Source: Allomuricauda sp. NBRC 101325 (GTDB lineage: Bacteria > Bacteroidota > Bacteroidia > Flavobacteriales > Flavobacteriaceae). Taken from it: 64,000 bases of DNA. How positions within the stretch are numbered: position 1 is the first letter of the stretch; every line of letters begins with the position of its first letter. A program made the position numbers and the translations under genes. Positions 45,761 through 54,247 of this stretch are shown here, in pieces. The stretch lies in assembly GCF_030268205.1 (NCBI RefSeq), contig NZ_BSQF01000002.1, forward strand, positions 1 through 64,000, in the 5' to 3' direction. The notes beneath the pieces are model-generated. The model made no database searches. It saw nothing but the letters and a program-made list of their open reading frames with translations, and had not been told where the DNA came from.

Positions 45761-46585
45761 ATGCGAACCCTTAAAGCTTTATTTGATTTTTATCTGGATG
45801 CCAGTATTCATGTGGCATTGTCGGTCTTGGCCATGGCTGGGGTCACTTTTCATTTGTTGGGAACTTTTTCCGATTTGAACTTGTTGGGCTTTATCTTTTT
45901 CAGTGTGATCGTTTGCTATAATTTCATCAAATATGGGGTAGAGGCTTATAAATACATTATTGTATCGAATGCATATCACAAAGTGATTCAGGTTTTCAGT
46001 TTTATCTCCTTTGTTTTCGCTCTCTATTTTTTGATGCAATTGAAACAAGAAATTTGGTTAGCGACCATCATTTTGGGCATTTTATCCGCGCTTTATGCCG
46101 TGCCTTTACTTCCAAAAGCTAAAAACCTTAGGAATTTAGCTGGGTTGAAAGTGTATATCGTCGCTTTTGTGTGGGCAGGGTTTACCGTTTTGCTGCCTGT
46201 TATTGATGCCGAATTGCCCTTATACTGGGATTTTTGGGTGTCTTTTTTGCAACGGTTTTTGCTGGTTCTGGTATTGATCATCCCTTTTGAAATTCGGGAT
46301 ATGCAATGGGATGATAAGGGGTTGAGAACTTTACCACAAGTGCTTGGTGTGGCTAACACCCAAAAATTGGGAATGGGCTTGACCGTTTTGTTTTTCCTAT
46401 TGACCTTTTTGAAAGATGAGGTGCACCCGTTGGAACTGGAATTCAGATTGGTGCTTTGTGTTGTTTTGATTTTGGTGCTGCTGGCTAAAAGGAAAATTTA
46501 CACCAAATATTTTGTCCCGTTTTGGGTAGAGGCAATCCCGATATTTTGGTTTTGTTTGTTTTGGGGGGTGGAAAGGTATTTCTAA
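45761..46585 (+). CDS. UbiA prenyltransferase-like membrane protein
   Basis: 274 aa with about eight membrane segments. The second Asp-rich UbiA motif is recognisable (EIRDMQWDDKGLRTLPQVLG, about 183-202). The first motif, normally NDxxDxxxD, is replaced by YNFIKYGVEAYKY (about 50-62) and lacks all its aspartates, so prenyl-diphosphate binding may be lost. It overlaps the convergent anti-sigma-like gene by 4 bp. Role unknown. Confidence 0.72.
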   Translation: MRTLKALFDFYLDASIHVALSVLAMAGVTFHLLGTFSDLNLLGFIFFSVIVCYNFIKYGVEAYKYIIVSNAYHKVIQVFSFISFVFALYFLMQLKQEIWLATIILGILSALYAVPLLPKAKNLRNLAGLKVYIVAFVWAGFTVLLPVIDAELPLYWDFWVSFLQRFLLVLVLIIPFEIRDMQWDDKGLRTLPQVLGVANTQKLGMGLTVLFFLLTFLKDEVHPLELEFRLVLCVVLILVLLAKRKIYTKYFVPFWVEAIPIFWFCLFWGVERYF

Positions 46586-46812
46586 AGATTTTTCTCGAGA
46601 TCCTTTTTCATTTTTTCCTTTTCCTCTTTGGTAAGAACGGTTAGGCCGGCGCGATCACAAAGCGAAGTGAGCTCACTGTTTTTCTTGGAGTATTTTTTGC
46701 AGGTTTTGCAATACAATAAATGGAGGCGGAGTTTAAAGATTTCCCACCAACCTGCTTCTTTGTATTGTGATTTATCGCAGATGCTTGAAGCCTCTTCACA
46801 TGTAATCTTCAT
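46582..46812 (-). CDS. Small zinc-finger anti-sigma-like protein
   Basis: 76 aa, soluble. It begins MKITCEEASSICDKSQ, like anti-sigma zinc-finger proteins, and carries HLLYCKTC (His-x3-Cys-x2-Cys). There is no membrane helix. Its start is 2 bp after the stop of the ECF sigma factor gene, so the two are translationally coupled and it likely binds and restrains that sigma factor. The longer start at 46824 is less likely because it would overlap the sigma gene. Confidence 0.78.
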   Translation of the reverse strand: MKITCEEASSICDKSQYKEAGWWEIFKLRLHLLYCKTCKKYSKKNSELTSLCDRAGLTVLTKEEKEKMKKDLEKNL

Positions 46813-46814
46813 TT

Positions 46815-47375
46815 CTAAAACCAATTTTCATTTAAACAACCCATTAAAGCCGTTCTTGCCCTATGGATCATTACCCAAAGGTTGGACGGATTTATTCCCA
46901 GTTCATTACAAATATCCTCAGTGCTCATATCTTGAATGGTCTTCATTTTAAAGACCATGGCCTGCTTTTCCGGCAATTTTGACATGCAATCTTGTATGGC
47001 CATGCCCAATTCCTCGTTTTCCATTACATTATCACCATCCTTGCTAAAAGGATCGGCTACCTGTTGTTCCAACCAATCGCCTTCGGCTTCCGTATCCGAA
47101 CTATAGCTCATGCGAACTTCTGCTTTTCCTTTTTTTGAATTGATCTTGCGGTAGTGGTCAATCACTTTTCGCTTTAAAATGGATACCAACCAAGTGCGTT
47201 CCGCAGCATCGCCCTTAAAATTTTTGGAAGAATTTAGGCCGGCCATGAAGGTCTCCTGAACCAAATCCTTAGCAATTTCCGCATCGCTTACCCTACCAAC
47301 CGCATAGTTGAAAAGATAATCAGCATGTTGGTCTACCCAATTTTCAGGATGTAGTTGGTGTTTGGCCATTTTCAA
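46815..47375 (-). CDS. RNA polymerase ECF sigma factor
   Basis: 186 aa. Region 2 (about 10-75) has YLFNYAVGRVSDAEIAKDLVQETFMAGLNS and RTWLVSILKRKVIDHYRK; region 4 (about 125-180) has LPEKQAMVFKMKTIQDMSTEDICNELGINPSNLWVMIHRARTALM. The DEDLVQETF-type core is conserved. It would direct transcription of a stress or envelope regulon under control of the small zinc-finger protein next to it. The start could also be the second Met at 47369. Confidence 0.92.
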   Translation of the reverse strand: MKMAKHQLHPENWVDQHADYLFNYAVGRVSDAEIAKDLVQETFMAGLNSSKNFKGDAAERTWLVSILKRKVIDHYRKINSKKGKAEVRMSYSSDTEAEGDWLEQQVADPFSKDGDNVMENEELGMAIQDCMSKLPEKQAMVFKMKTIQDMSTEDICNELGINPSNLWVMIHRARTALMGCLNENWF

Positions 47376-47386
47376 TCAGTGATTCC

Positions 47387-47394
47387 CAAATGTA
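47387..47394 (-). promoter_or_regulatory. Possible promoter of the ECF sigma gene, -7 element
   Basis: On the minus strand TACATTTG matches TAnnTTTG exactly, 11 bp before the ATG at 47375. ECF genes are often autoregulated, so this housekeeping element may not be the only promoter. Confidence 0.4.
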
Positions 47395-47480
47395 ATTTTT
47401 TTTAAGGGAATGTGTGTTTTCCTTATTAAAAAGGTGTTAGACGTTCCTGGATTTTATTACTTACACTGGAGCAAAGTTTT

Positions 47481-49511
47481 TTATTCATTGACTTCTAATA
47501 GTCCAGCCCGCTCCAATAATGCATCAATATTGGGTTCGGCGCCTCTAAACCTTTTGTACAGTTCCATTGGATTTTCTGTTCCTCCTTTGGAGAGTACATT
47601 CTCTTTGAACTTGTTTGCAATTTCCCGATTGAAAATCCCATTTTCCTTGAAATAATGGAATGCATCCGCATCCAAAACCTCTGCCCATTTGTAGCTGTAA
47701 TAACCTGATGAATATCCGCCCTGGAAAATATGGGAGAATGCTGTGCTCATACAGGTTTCAGGGGTTTCTGGGAACAAGTTGGTGCTTTCAAAAGCCTTCA
47801 CTTCATAGGCTTTAACATCTGAAATGTTGGTTGGGTCGGTTCCGTGCCAGGCCATATCCAAAAAGCCAAAGCTCAACTGCCTCAAAGTCGCCATTCCTTC
47901 TTGAAAATTGGAAGACTCCTTGATTTTATCCACCAATTCCATAGGAATCAATTCCCCAGTTTCGTAATGGAAGGCAAAAAGCTCCAATGCCTCTTTTTCG
48001 TAACACCAATTTTCCAATACCTGACTTGGTAATTCTACAAAATCCCAATACACTGATGTTCCCGAAAGGCTGGGATAGGTAGTGTTCGCCAACATCCCAT
48101 GCAAAGCATGTCCGAACTCATGGAAAAGTGTGGTCACCTCATTGAAGGTCAATAAAGAGGGTTTTTTACTGGTGCTTCGGGTAAAGTTACAGACGTTTGA
48201 AATTTGTGGTCGGCTGTTAACACCGTTTAAGGTGTATTGCGATTTGAATGAGGTCATCCAAGCACCACCACGTTTGCCCGGTCTTGGGTGGAAATCGGCA
48301 TAAAACAATGAGATGAAGTTGTCTTGCTCATCATAAACCTCAAAAGTTTTTACTTCTTCATGGTATTTGTCGATGGTCTGAACTTCATTGAATTTAAGTC
48401 CGTACAATTTTTCCGAAATTTTAAAAACCCCATTGATTACATTTTCCAATTTGAAATAGGGTTTCAATTTTTCATCATCCAAATTGAAGAGTTTCTGTTT
48501 CAATTTTTCAGAATAAAAGGCACTGTCCCATTTTTCCAAACGGTCGATGGCATCCAATTCTTTGGCAAATTCCTCCAAGGTTACATATTCCTTTTCAGCG
48601 GCAGGTTTTGCCTTGGCCAAAAGTTCGTTTAAGAACTCCAGTACTTTTTCAGGGGTTTCCGCCATGCGCTCTTCCAATACAAAATGTGCGTGGGTGGGGT
48701 AGCCCAATAAATTGGCTCTTTCAAATCGAAGTTTGACAATTTTAAGGATATTTTCCTGGTTGTCGAATTTGTTGTTATGGAACCCTTTGCTTCCAAAGGC
48801 CAATGCAAGTTCTTTGCGCAATTCCCTGTTTTCGGCATACTTCATAAAAGGAATGTAGCTCGGGTAGTCCAAAGTAATCAACCACCCTTCTTTGCCCTTC
48901 GATTCTGCTAAATGGGCAGCAGCTTCTTTTTCGCCTTCTGGAAGTCCATTAAGATCTTCTTCGTTGGTCAACAAAAGTTCAAAAGCATTGGTCTCTGCCA
49001 AAACGTTTTCGCCAAAGGTCAATTTTAGTTTGGACAGTTCAGCGTCGATTTCACGAAGACGTTTTTTGTCGGCGTCGTTCAAATTCGCCCCGTTTCTGCT
49101 AAAACTTCTGTATTTCTTATCCAAAAGGGTTGCCTGTTCTGGAGTAAGTTCGATTGCATCCCTATTTTCGTAGACGGTTTTTATGCGTTGAAACAATGCC
49201 TCATTTAAGGTAATGTCGTTCCCGAATTCCGATAATAAAGGGGAGACTTCTTGCGCTATTTTTTGAATTTCCTCGTTAGTTTCCGCTGAATTCAGATTAA
49301 AAAAGACACTGGAAATACGGTCCAATTGCTGTCCAGCAAAATCCAAGGCAACTACCGTGTTTTCGAAAGTGGGTGCATCTGGATTGGACGTGATATCATC
49401 AATCTCCTGTTTCGCATCTTCAATGGCTTGAAGAAATGCAGGCTTAAAATGTTCGTTTTTTATCTTGGAAAATGGAGCTTCATTAAAAGGCTCCAATAAG
49501 GGATTGTTCAT
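47481..49511 (-). CDS. M3 family oligopeptidase (Dcp/OpdA type)
   Basis: 676 aa, cytoplasmic thimet-like zinc metallopeptidase. The active site is TLFHEFGHALHGML (HExxH), with the third ligand Glu in a downstream helix. It ends KRFRGAEPNIDALLERAGL, typical of the family. It degrades short peptides such as signal peptides; whether it removes dipeptides or cleaves internally is uncertain. No signal peptide is present. Flavobacterial genomes commonly have such a gene near purE. Confidence 0.93.
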   Translation of the reverse strand: MNNPLLEPFNEAPFSKIKNEHFKPAFLQAIEDAKQEIDDITSNPDAPTFENTVVALDFAGQQLDRISSVFFNLNSAETNEEIQKIAQEVSPLLSEFGNDITLNEALFQRIKTVYENRDAIELTPEQATLLDKKYRSFSRNGANLNDADKKRLREIDAELSKLKLTFGENVLAETNAFELLLTNEEDLNGLPEGEKEAAAHLAESKGKEGWLITLDYPSYIPFMKYAENRELRKELALAFGSKGFHNNKFDNQENILKIVKLRFERANLLGYPTHAHFVLEERMAETPEKVLEFLNELLAKAKPAAEKEYVTLEEFAKELDAIDRLEKWDSAFYSEKLKQKLFNLDDEKLKPYFKLENVINGVFKISEKLYGLKFNEVQTIDKYHEEVKTFEVYDEQDNFISLFYADFHPRPGKRGGAWMTSFKSQYTLNGVNSRPQISNVCNFTRSTSKKPSLLTFNEVTTLFHEFGHALHGMLANTTYPSLSGTSVYWDFVELPSQVLENWCYEKEALELFAFHYETGELIPMELVDKIKESSNFQEGMATLRQLSFGFLDMAWHGTDPTNISDVKAYEVKAFESTNLFPETPETCMSTAFSHIFQGGYSSGYYSYKWAEVLDADAFHYFKENGIFNREIANKFKENVLSKGGTENPMELYKRFRGAEPNIDALLERAGLLEVNE

Positions 49512-49598
49512 AAATTGCTACGATTTATCTTGAATCGATGTGTTGTAAAATCCAACGAAACTGTCAGTATGGTTACTGTTTATGGCAATGTTGGACAA

Positions 49599-50090
49599 TT
49601 AAAATGTTTTTTTGACTTCTTCAGCGCCTTTGATTACTTTTTCTTTAAGCCCTTCTTTATAGGCTTCAATTTTTTCCAATACCTCGGCATTTGCACTTCC
49701 GATAATCTGTGCTGCCAAAATACCAGCATTTTTTGCGCCGTTCAAGGCTACTGTGGCAACGGGTACACCTCCGGGCATCTGTAAAATGGAAAGTACCGAA
49801 TCCCAACCATCAATGGAGTTGCTGCTTTTTACAGGTACGCCGATAACTGGAAGTGGAGACATGGAGGCTACCATTCCAGGTAGGTGGGCTGCTCCACCAG
49901 CACCTGCAATGATTACGGCATAGCCTTTTTTGTGGGCATTTTTACTGAAATCGAACAGTTTTTCGGGAGTACGGTGTGCGGAAACAATATCTACATCCAC
50001 CGGAATGGAAAAACTTTTAAGTATATCAATGGCATCTTGCATAACAGGAAGGTCGCTTGTACTTCCCATGATCACGGCTACTTTGCTCAT
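49599..50090 (-). CDS. purE: 5-(carboxyamino)imidazole ribonucleotide mutase PurE
   Basis: 163 aa. It moves the carboxyl group of N5-CAIR to C4 in purine synthesis. The signature VAVIMGSTSDLPVM is at the N-terminus, with SAHRTP and IAGAGGAAHLPGMVA (conserved loop) and GVPV. The class I form acts with PurK, encoded 4 bp upstream. Confidence 0.96.
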   Translation of the reverse strand: MSKVAVIMGSTSDLPVMQDAIDILKSFSIPVDVDIVSAHRTPEKLFDFSKNAHKKGYAVIIAGAGGAAHLPGMVASMSPLPVIGVPVKSSNSIDGWDSVLSILQMPGGVPVATVALNGAKNAGILAAQIIGSANAEVLEKIEAYKEGLKEKVIKGAEEVKKTF

Positions 50091-50094
50091 AGTG

Positions 50095-51249
50095 TTATTT
50101 GCTTACAACGTTGATGGTTTCTTTTACTTTTTGTGCCATGGCTCGGGCTTTCACCATATCTTCATCTACAATGGTCACGTGCCCCATTTTGCGGAACGGA
50201 CGTGTTTGTCTTTTACCATAAATGTGTGGGGTTACCCCATCCATGGCCAAAATTTCTTCCATATGTTCATAGACCACATCCCCGGTATGACCTTCGGCAC
50301 CCACCAAATTTACCATTATTCCAGCCACTTTACTTTCCGTTTTACCTAAAGGTAAGCCTAAAATGGCCCTAATGTGCTGTTCAAACTGATTGGTGTAACT
50401 GGCTTCTATACTGTAATGTCCACTATTGTGTGGTCTTGGAGCTACTTCGTTCACTAAAATTTGGTCGTCTTGGGTCTGGAACATTTCCACCGCCAATAAA
50501 CCGATTTGTTTCATTTCTTCGGAAACCTTGAGAGCAACTTCCTGTGCTTTTTTCGCCACTTTATCATCTATTCGAGCGGGACAGATTACGTATTCCACTT
50601 GGTTGGCCTCGGGATGAAATTCCATTTCCACCACTGGATAGGTTACCACATCTCCTTTGGAGTTTCGGGCCACGATTACGGCCAATTCATTTTTAAAATT
50701 GACCAATTTTTCGGCAATGCATTCCACATTCGGAAGATTTTCAAGGTCTTCCATTTTGCGCACCACTTTCACACCTTGACCATCATACCCGAATTGTGCA
50801 CTTTTCCAAACAAAAGGAAAATCCAATCCACCGTTGTGAATGCTATCCTCAATTTCGGAGGTATAGGCAAACCGTGTAAATGGCGAAGTAGGGATTCCAT
50901 GGTCGGTATAAAACAACTTTTGGGTCGCCTTATTCTGAATGGTTCGTAAGGTTTTAGTGGGCGGATACACTGTGATTCCCTCGTGCTCCAATTTTTCAAG
51001 GGCATCCAGGTTTACGTTTTCAATCTCGATGGTAAGCACGTCAACATCCTTTCCAAAATTGTAAACGGCATCAAAATCCATTAAACTACCTTCAACAAAT
51101 TCATTGCAGGCAATCTTACACGGTGCCTCTGGTGAAGCATCCATCACTTTGGTGTAAATGTCCCATTTTCGGGTTTCATAGAGCATCATTTTGCCCAGTT
51201 GTCCACCACCTAAAATACCTAATTTAAAGTCTGAAGAAAAAAATTGCAT
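50095..51249 (-). CDS. purK: 5-(carboxyamino)imidazole ribonucleotide synthase PurK
   Basis: 384 aa ATP-grasp enzyme that carboxylates AIR with bicarbonate. The N-terminal GILGGGQLGKMM and the ATP-grasp core VEMFQTQDDQILVNEVAPRPHNSGHYSIEA are clear. It pairs with PurE 4 bp downstream. Its promoter region is shared with the divergent hpt-adk gene. Confidence 0.96.
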   Translation of the reverse strand: MQFFSSDFKLGILGGGQLGKMMLYETRKWDIYTKVMDASPEAPCKIACNEFVEGSLMDFDAVYNFGKDVDVLTIEIENVNLDALEKLEHEGITVYPPTKTLRTIQNKATQKLFYTDHGIPTSPFTRFAYTSEIEDSIHNGGLDFPFVWKSAQFGYDGQGVKVVRKMEDLENLPNVECIAEKLVNFKNELAVIVARNSKGDVVTYPVVEMEFHPEANQVEYVICPARIDDKVAKKAQEVALKVSEEMKQIGLLAVEMFQTQDDQILVNEVAPRPHNSGHYSIEASYTNQFEQHIRAILGLPLGKTESKVAGIMVNLVGAEGHTGDVVYEHMEEILAMDGVTPHIYGKRQTRPFRKMGHVTIVDEDMVKARAMAQKVKETINVVSK

Positions 51250-51272
51250 TGCTCTGCTAATTGGAATGATTG

Positions 51273-51280
51273 CAAAATTA
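51273..51280 (-). promoter_or_regulatory. Possible purK promoter, -7 element
   Basis: On the minus strand TAATTTTG matches TAnnTTTG, 23 bp before the purK ATG. No clear -33 element is seen. Confidence 0.4.
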
Positions 51281-51334
51281 CATGAATTCCATGAAGCTAT
51301 AAAATAACACTGGGTTTAACACCCTTAAAAATGC

Positions 51335-51342
51335 TATCTTTG
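51335..51342 (+). promoter_or_regulatory. Probable hpt-adk promoter, -7 element
   Basis: TATCTTTG matches TAnnTTTG exactly. It overlaps the first codons of the longest open frame (ATG 51331), which implies that translation really begins downstream, at about 51367. Confidence 0.5.
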
Positions 51343-51366
51343 CCAACCGACCATAACTGGAACACA

Positions 51367-52473
51367 TTGATAAAGCTTCACGACAAAACTTTCAAACCCT
51401 ATTTAAAGGAAGAGCAGATTCTTGCCGCCATCGATAAAATGGCCCAAGAAATTGCTAAGGATTATAAAGATGAAGTGCCTCTTTTTGTGGGAGTGCTCAA
51501 TGGTGCTTTTATGTTTGTTTCCGATTTTTTAAAGGCTTACCAGCACCCCTGCGAAGTGTCTTTTGTGCGATTGAGCTCGTACCAAGGGCTTACTTCTACA
51601 GGTATCGTGGAAACCTTATTGGATATTCCCGAAGAAATGGAAGGCAAAAGCGTGATCATTTTGGAAGATGTTGTGGATACAGGACGCACTTTAAAGCAGC
51701 TCGTGCATTTATTTTCCAACACCAATGTAAAGGAGTTTAAAATCGGGGCCCTTTTTTATAAGGCCGAAGTGTACAATGGGGAATATGCCATTGATTATGT
51801 GGGATTGGAAATTCCTGATGATTTTATCGTAGGATATGGTTTGGATTATAAGGAACAAGGCAGAAATCTTAGAGAAGTTTACCAATTAAATAAAGCTGAT
51901 ATGATCAACCTAGTGCTTTTTGGCAAGCCCGGGGCAGGAAAAGGTACCCAGGCTGGGTTTTTAAAAGAAAAGTATGACTTGAAACACATTTCGACAGGGG
52001 ATGTGTTCCGTTACAATATTAAAAATGGTACCGACTTGGGCGTACTGGCCAAGTCTTACATTGACAAGGGCGATTTGGTGCCTGACGAGGTGACCATCGA
52101 TATGCTCAAGGCCGAAGTGGAAAAAAATCCGGATGCGGCAGGTTTTATTTTTGATGGTTTTCCGAGAACCGAGGCGCAGGCCGAGGCTTTGGACAATTTC
52201 TTGGAGTCCAAGAACATGAAAGTAAATGCTACCATTGCACTGGAAGCCGATGATGATATTTTGGTGGCCCGTTTATTGGAGCGTGGAAAAGTAAGCGGCC
52301 GTTCCGATGATCAGGACGAAAGCAAAATTCGCAACCGTTTTGACGAATACAACCAAAAAACCGCTCCTTTGAAAGCTTACTATGATAAGCAAGGCAAGTT
52401 TCATTCTGTAAATGGAATCGGGGAGATAGATGATATTACCAAGCGTTTGAGCGAGGTAATCGATTCTCTTTAA
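51367..52473 (+). CDS. Fused hypoxanthine phosphoribosyltransferase / adenylate kinase
   Basis: 368 aa from a TTG start. Residues 1 to about 175 are an HPRT domain: the PRPP loop motif VIILEDVVDTGRTL, with the catalytic Asp in it, and substrate-binding VGYGLDY. Residues about 178-368 are adenylate kinase: P loop LFGKPGAGKGTQA, NMP-binding HISTGDVFR, DGFPRTEAQA and the short LID form RGKVSGRSDDQDESKIRNRF. So purine salvage and AMP/ADP exchange are joined in one chain. I prefer TTG 51367 (MIKLHDKTF...), as ATG 51331 lies in the promoter. This fusion is known in flavobacteria. Confidence 0.92.
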   Translation: MIKLHDKTFKPYLKEEQILAAIDKMAQEIAKDYKDEVPLFVGVLNGAFMFVSDFLKAYQHPCEVSFVRLSSYQGLTSTGIVETLLDIPEEMEGKSVIILEDVVDTGRTLKQLVHLFSNTNVKEFKIGALFYKAEVYNGEYAIDYVGLEIPDDFIVGYGLDYKEQGRNLREVYQLNKADMINLVLFGKPGAGKGTQAGFLKEKYDLKHISTGDVFRYNIKNGTDLGVLAKSYIDKGDLVPDEVTIDMLKAEVEKNPDAAGFIFDGFPRTEAQAEALDNFLESKNMKVNATIALEADDDILVARLLERGKVSGRSDDQDESKIRNRFDEYNQKTAPLKAYYDKQGKFHSVNGIGEIDDITKRLSEVIDSL

Positions 52474-52501
52474 TTAGTTTTCTACATAAAATTTTGATAG
52501 C

Positions 52502-53503
52502 ATGACCGAGGGCAATTTTGTGGATTATGTAAAGGTGCATGTCTCTTCTGGAAACGGAGGAAAAGGTTCTGCGCATTTACACCGTGAAAAATATGTGGCA
52601 AAGGGAGGTCCCGATGGTGGAGATGGTGGTCGAGGAGGTCATGTGATCGTAAAAGGGAACAAAAACCTTTGGACTTTGGTCCATTATAAGTTCAAAAAGC
52701 ATTTTAAGGCAGGTCATGGAGAACATGGCAGTAAAAACCGAAGCACGGGTGCCGATGGAACCGATGTGTATTTGGAAGTGCCTTTGGGAACCGTGATTAA
52801 GGATACGGAGACCAACCAAGTACTTTTTGAGATAACCGATGATCACGAAGAAAAAATCTTATTGGAAGGTGGTATGGGAGGCCGAGGCAACTGGCATTTT
52901 AAAACCCCCACCAACCAAACGCCAAGATATGCCCAGCCTGGTATTCCTGGGCAAGAGGCCGATGTAACATTGGAATTAAAAGTATTGGCCGATGTTGGTC
53001 TGGTAGGTTTCCCAAATGCTGGAAAATCTACTTTGCTTTCGGCAATGACTTCTGCAAAACCTAAAATTGCCGATTACGAGTTTACCACCCTTAAACCTAA
53101 TTTGGGCATTGTGGAATATCGCGATTTTCAGAGTTTTGTGATGGCCGATATTCCCGGAATTATAGAGGGTGCGGCCGAAGGTAGGGGATTGGGCCACTAT
53201 TTCTTGCGGCACATTGAAAGAAACGCTACCCTTCTTTTTCTAATTCCTGCGGACAGTAAGGATATCAGTCAAGAATATGCTATCCTGTTGGACGAATTGA
53301 GACGATACAATCCAGAATTGTTGGATAAAAATCGATTGATTGCCATTTCCAAATGTGATATGTTGGATGCAGAACTCATCGTAGAAATGAGAGAGGATAT
53401 CCAAAATGATTTTGATGGCGTGCCGTTCACCTTTATTTCTTCCGTAAGCGGACTGGGCATTCAGCAACTCAAGGATAAGCTTTGGGTGTTGATGAACGAA
53501 TAA
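52502..53503 (+). CDS. obgE: GTPase Obg/CgtA
   Basis: 333 aa. The Gly-rich Obg domain (1 to about 158: [41 protein letters not shown]) precedes a GTPase domain with G1 [14 protein letters not shown]3 DIPGIIEGA and G4 SKCD. It acts in large ribosomal subunit assembly and stress response and is essential in most bacteria. It lies 28 bp after hpt-adk, likely in the same transcript. The C-terminal extension of some Obg proteins is absent. Confidence 0.96.
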   Translation: MTEGNFVDYVKVHVSSGNGGKGSAHLHREKYVAKGGPDGGDGGRGGHVIVKGNKNLWTLVHYKFKKHFKAGHGEHGSKNRSTGADGTDVYLEVPLGTVIKDTETNQVLFEITDDHEEKILLEGGMGGRGNWHFKTPTNQTPRYAQPGIPGQEADVTLELKVLADVGLVGFPNAGKSTLLSAMTSAKPKIADYEFTTLKPNLGIVEYRDFQSFVMADIPGIIEGAAEGRGLGHYFLRHIERNATLLFLIPADSKDISQEYAILLDELRRYNPELLDKNRLIAISKCDMLDAELIVEMREDIQNDFDGVPFTFISSVSGLGIQQLKDKLWVLMNE

Positions 53504-53573
53504 TACTGATACTTAGCAGTTTCTATTAAAATATTGGTTACATTTAGAGGAAACAGATAGGCTTGTTTTTCCT

Positions 53574-54098
53574 ATGCGATATGTTTTGCCAATGTTGTTT
53601 GTAGTTTTCTTGATGGGCTGTTCGTCCGTTCAAGTGAATTATGATTATGACAAAGCCGTAAATTTTTCAACGTATAGGTCTTACAATTACATGCCCGATA
53701 TGCAATCAGGTTTGAGTCAGTTGGATGAAAACAGATTGCTACGAATTTTGGATTCCACTTTGCAGGTTCGCGGTTATCGTTTGGCCGAGGAGCCAGAGTT
53801 TTTAATAAATATAATGAGCCACGAATATCAAACTGCACCCAAGAGTTCAGTTGGTTTGGGCATCGGTGGTGGAGGCAGACATGTTGGAGGTGGAATATCG
53901 GTAGGTGTTCCCGTTGGCAGTGCCAATACCCAAAGAAGTATCCAGTTCGACCTTGTAGATGCAGAACGCAACGCCTTGGTATGGCAGGCAGTTGCAGAAA
54001 GTGGTTATCAAAATAATGCTTCCCCAAATTTGCGAGAGCGTAACCTATCCGCTATTGTAAAGAAAGTTTTTTCCAAGTTTCCCCCTAAAACTGACTGA
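53574..54098 (+). CDS. DUF4136 lipoprotein
   Basis: 174 aa. The lipobox VFLMGC puts Cys15 at the mature N-terminus. VNYDYDKAVNFSTYRSYNY matches the start of the DUF4136 domain, and a Gly-rich stretch (VGLGIGGGGRHVGGGISVGVPVG, about 92-114) sits in the middle of it as in other members. An envelope role is likely but unknown. It has its own short intergenic region upstream. Confidence 0.88.
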   Translation: MRYVLPMLFVVFLMGCSSVQVNYDYDKAVNFSTYRSYNYMPDMQSGLSQLDENRLLRILDSTLQVRGYRLAEEPEFLINIMSHEYQTAPKSSVGLGIGGGGRHVGGGISVGVPVGSANTQRSIQFDLVDAERNALVWQAVAESGYQNNASPNLRERNLSAIVKKVFSKFPPKTD

Positions 54099-54247
54099 TG
54101 TTTATTGAACATCTTCAGCCTGTTGTTCCCCACGTTTTATGCTGTTCAATGTGAGTTTTAGTGCATTGTACATAGAATGGTTAATACTGTAGTTAAGTCA
54201 ATCACACTTTTAAACAACATAATTTCTAAACCATTAATTAAACACGT

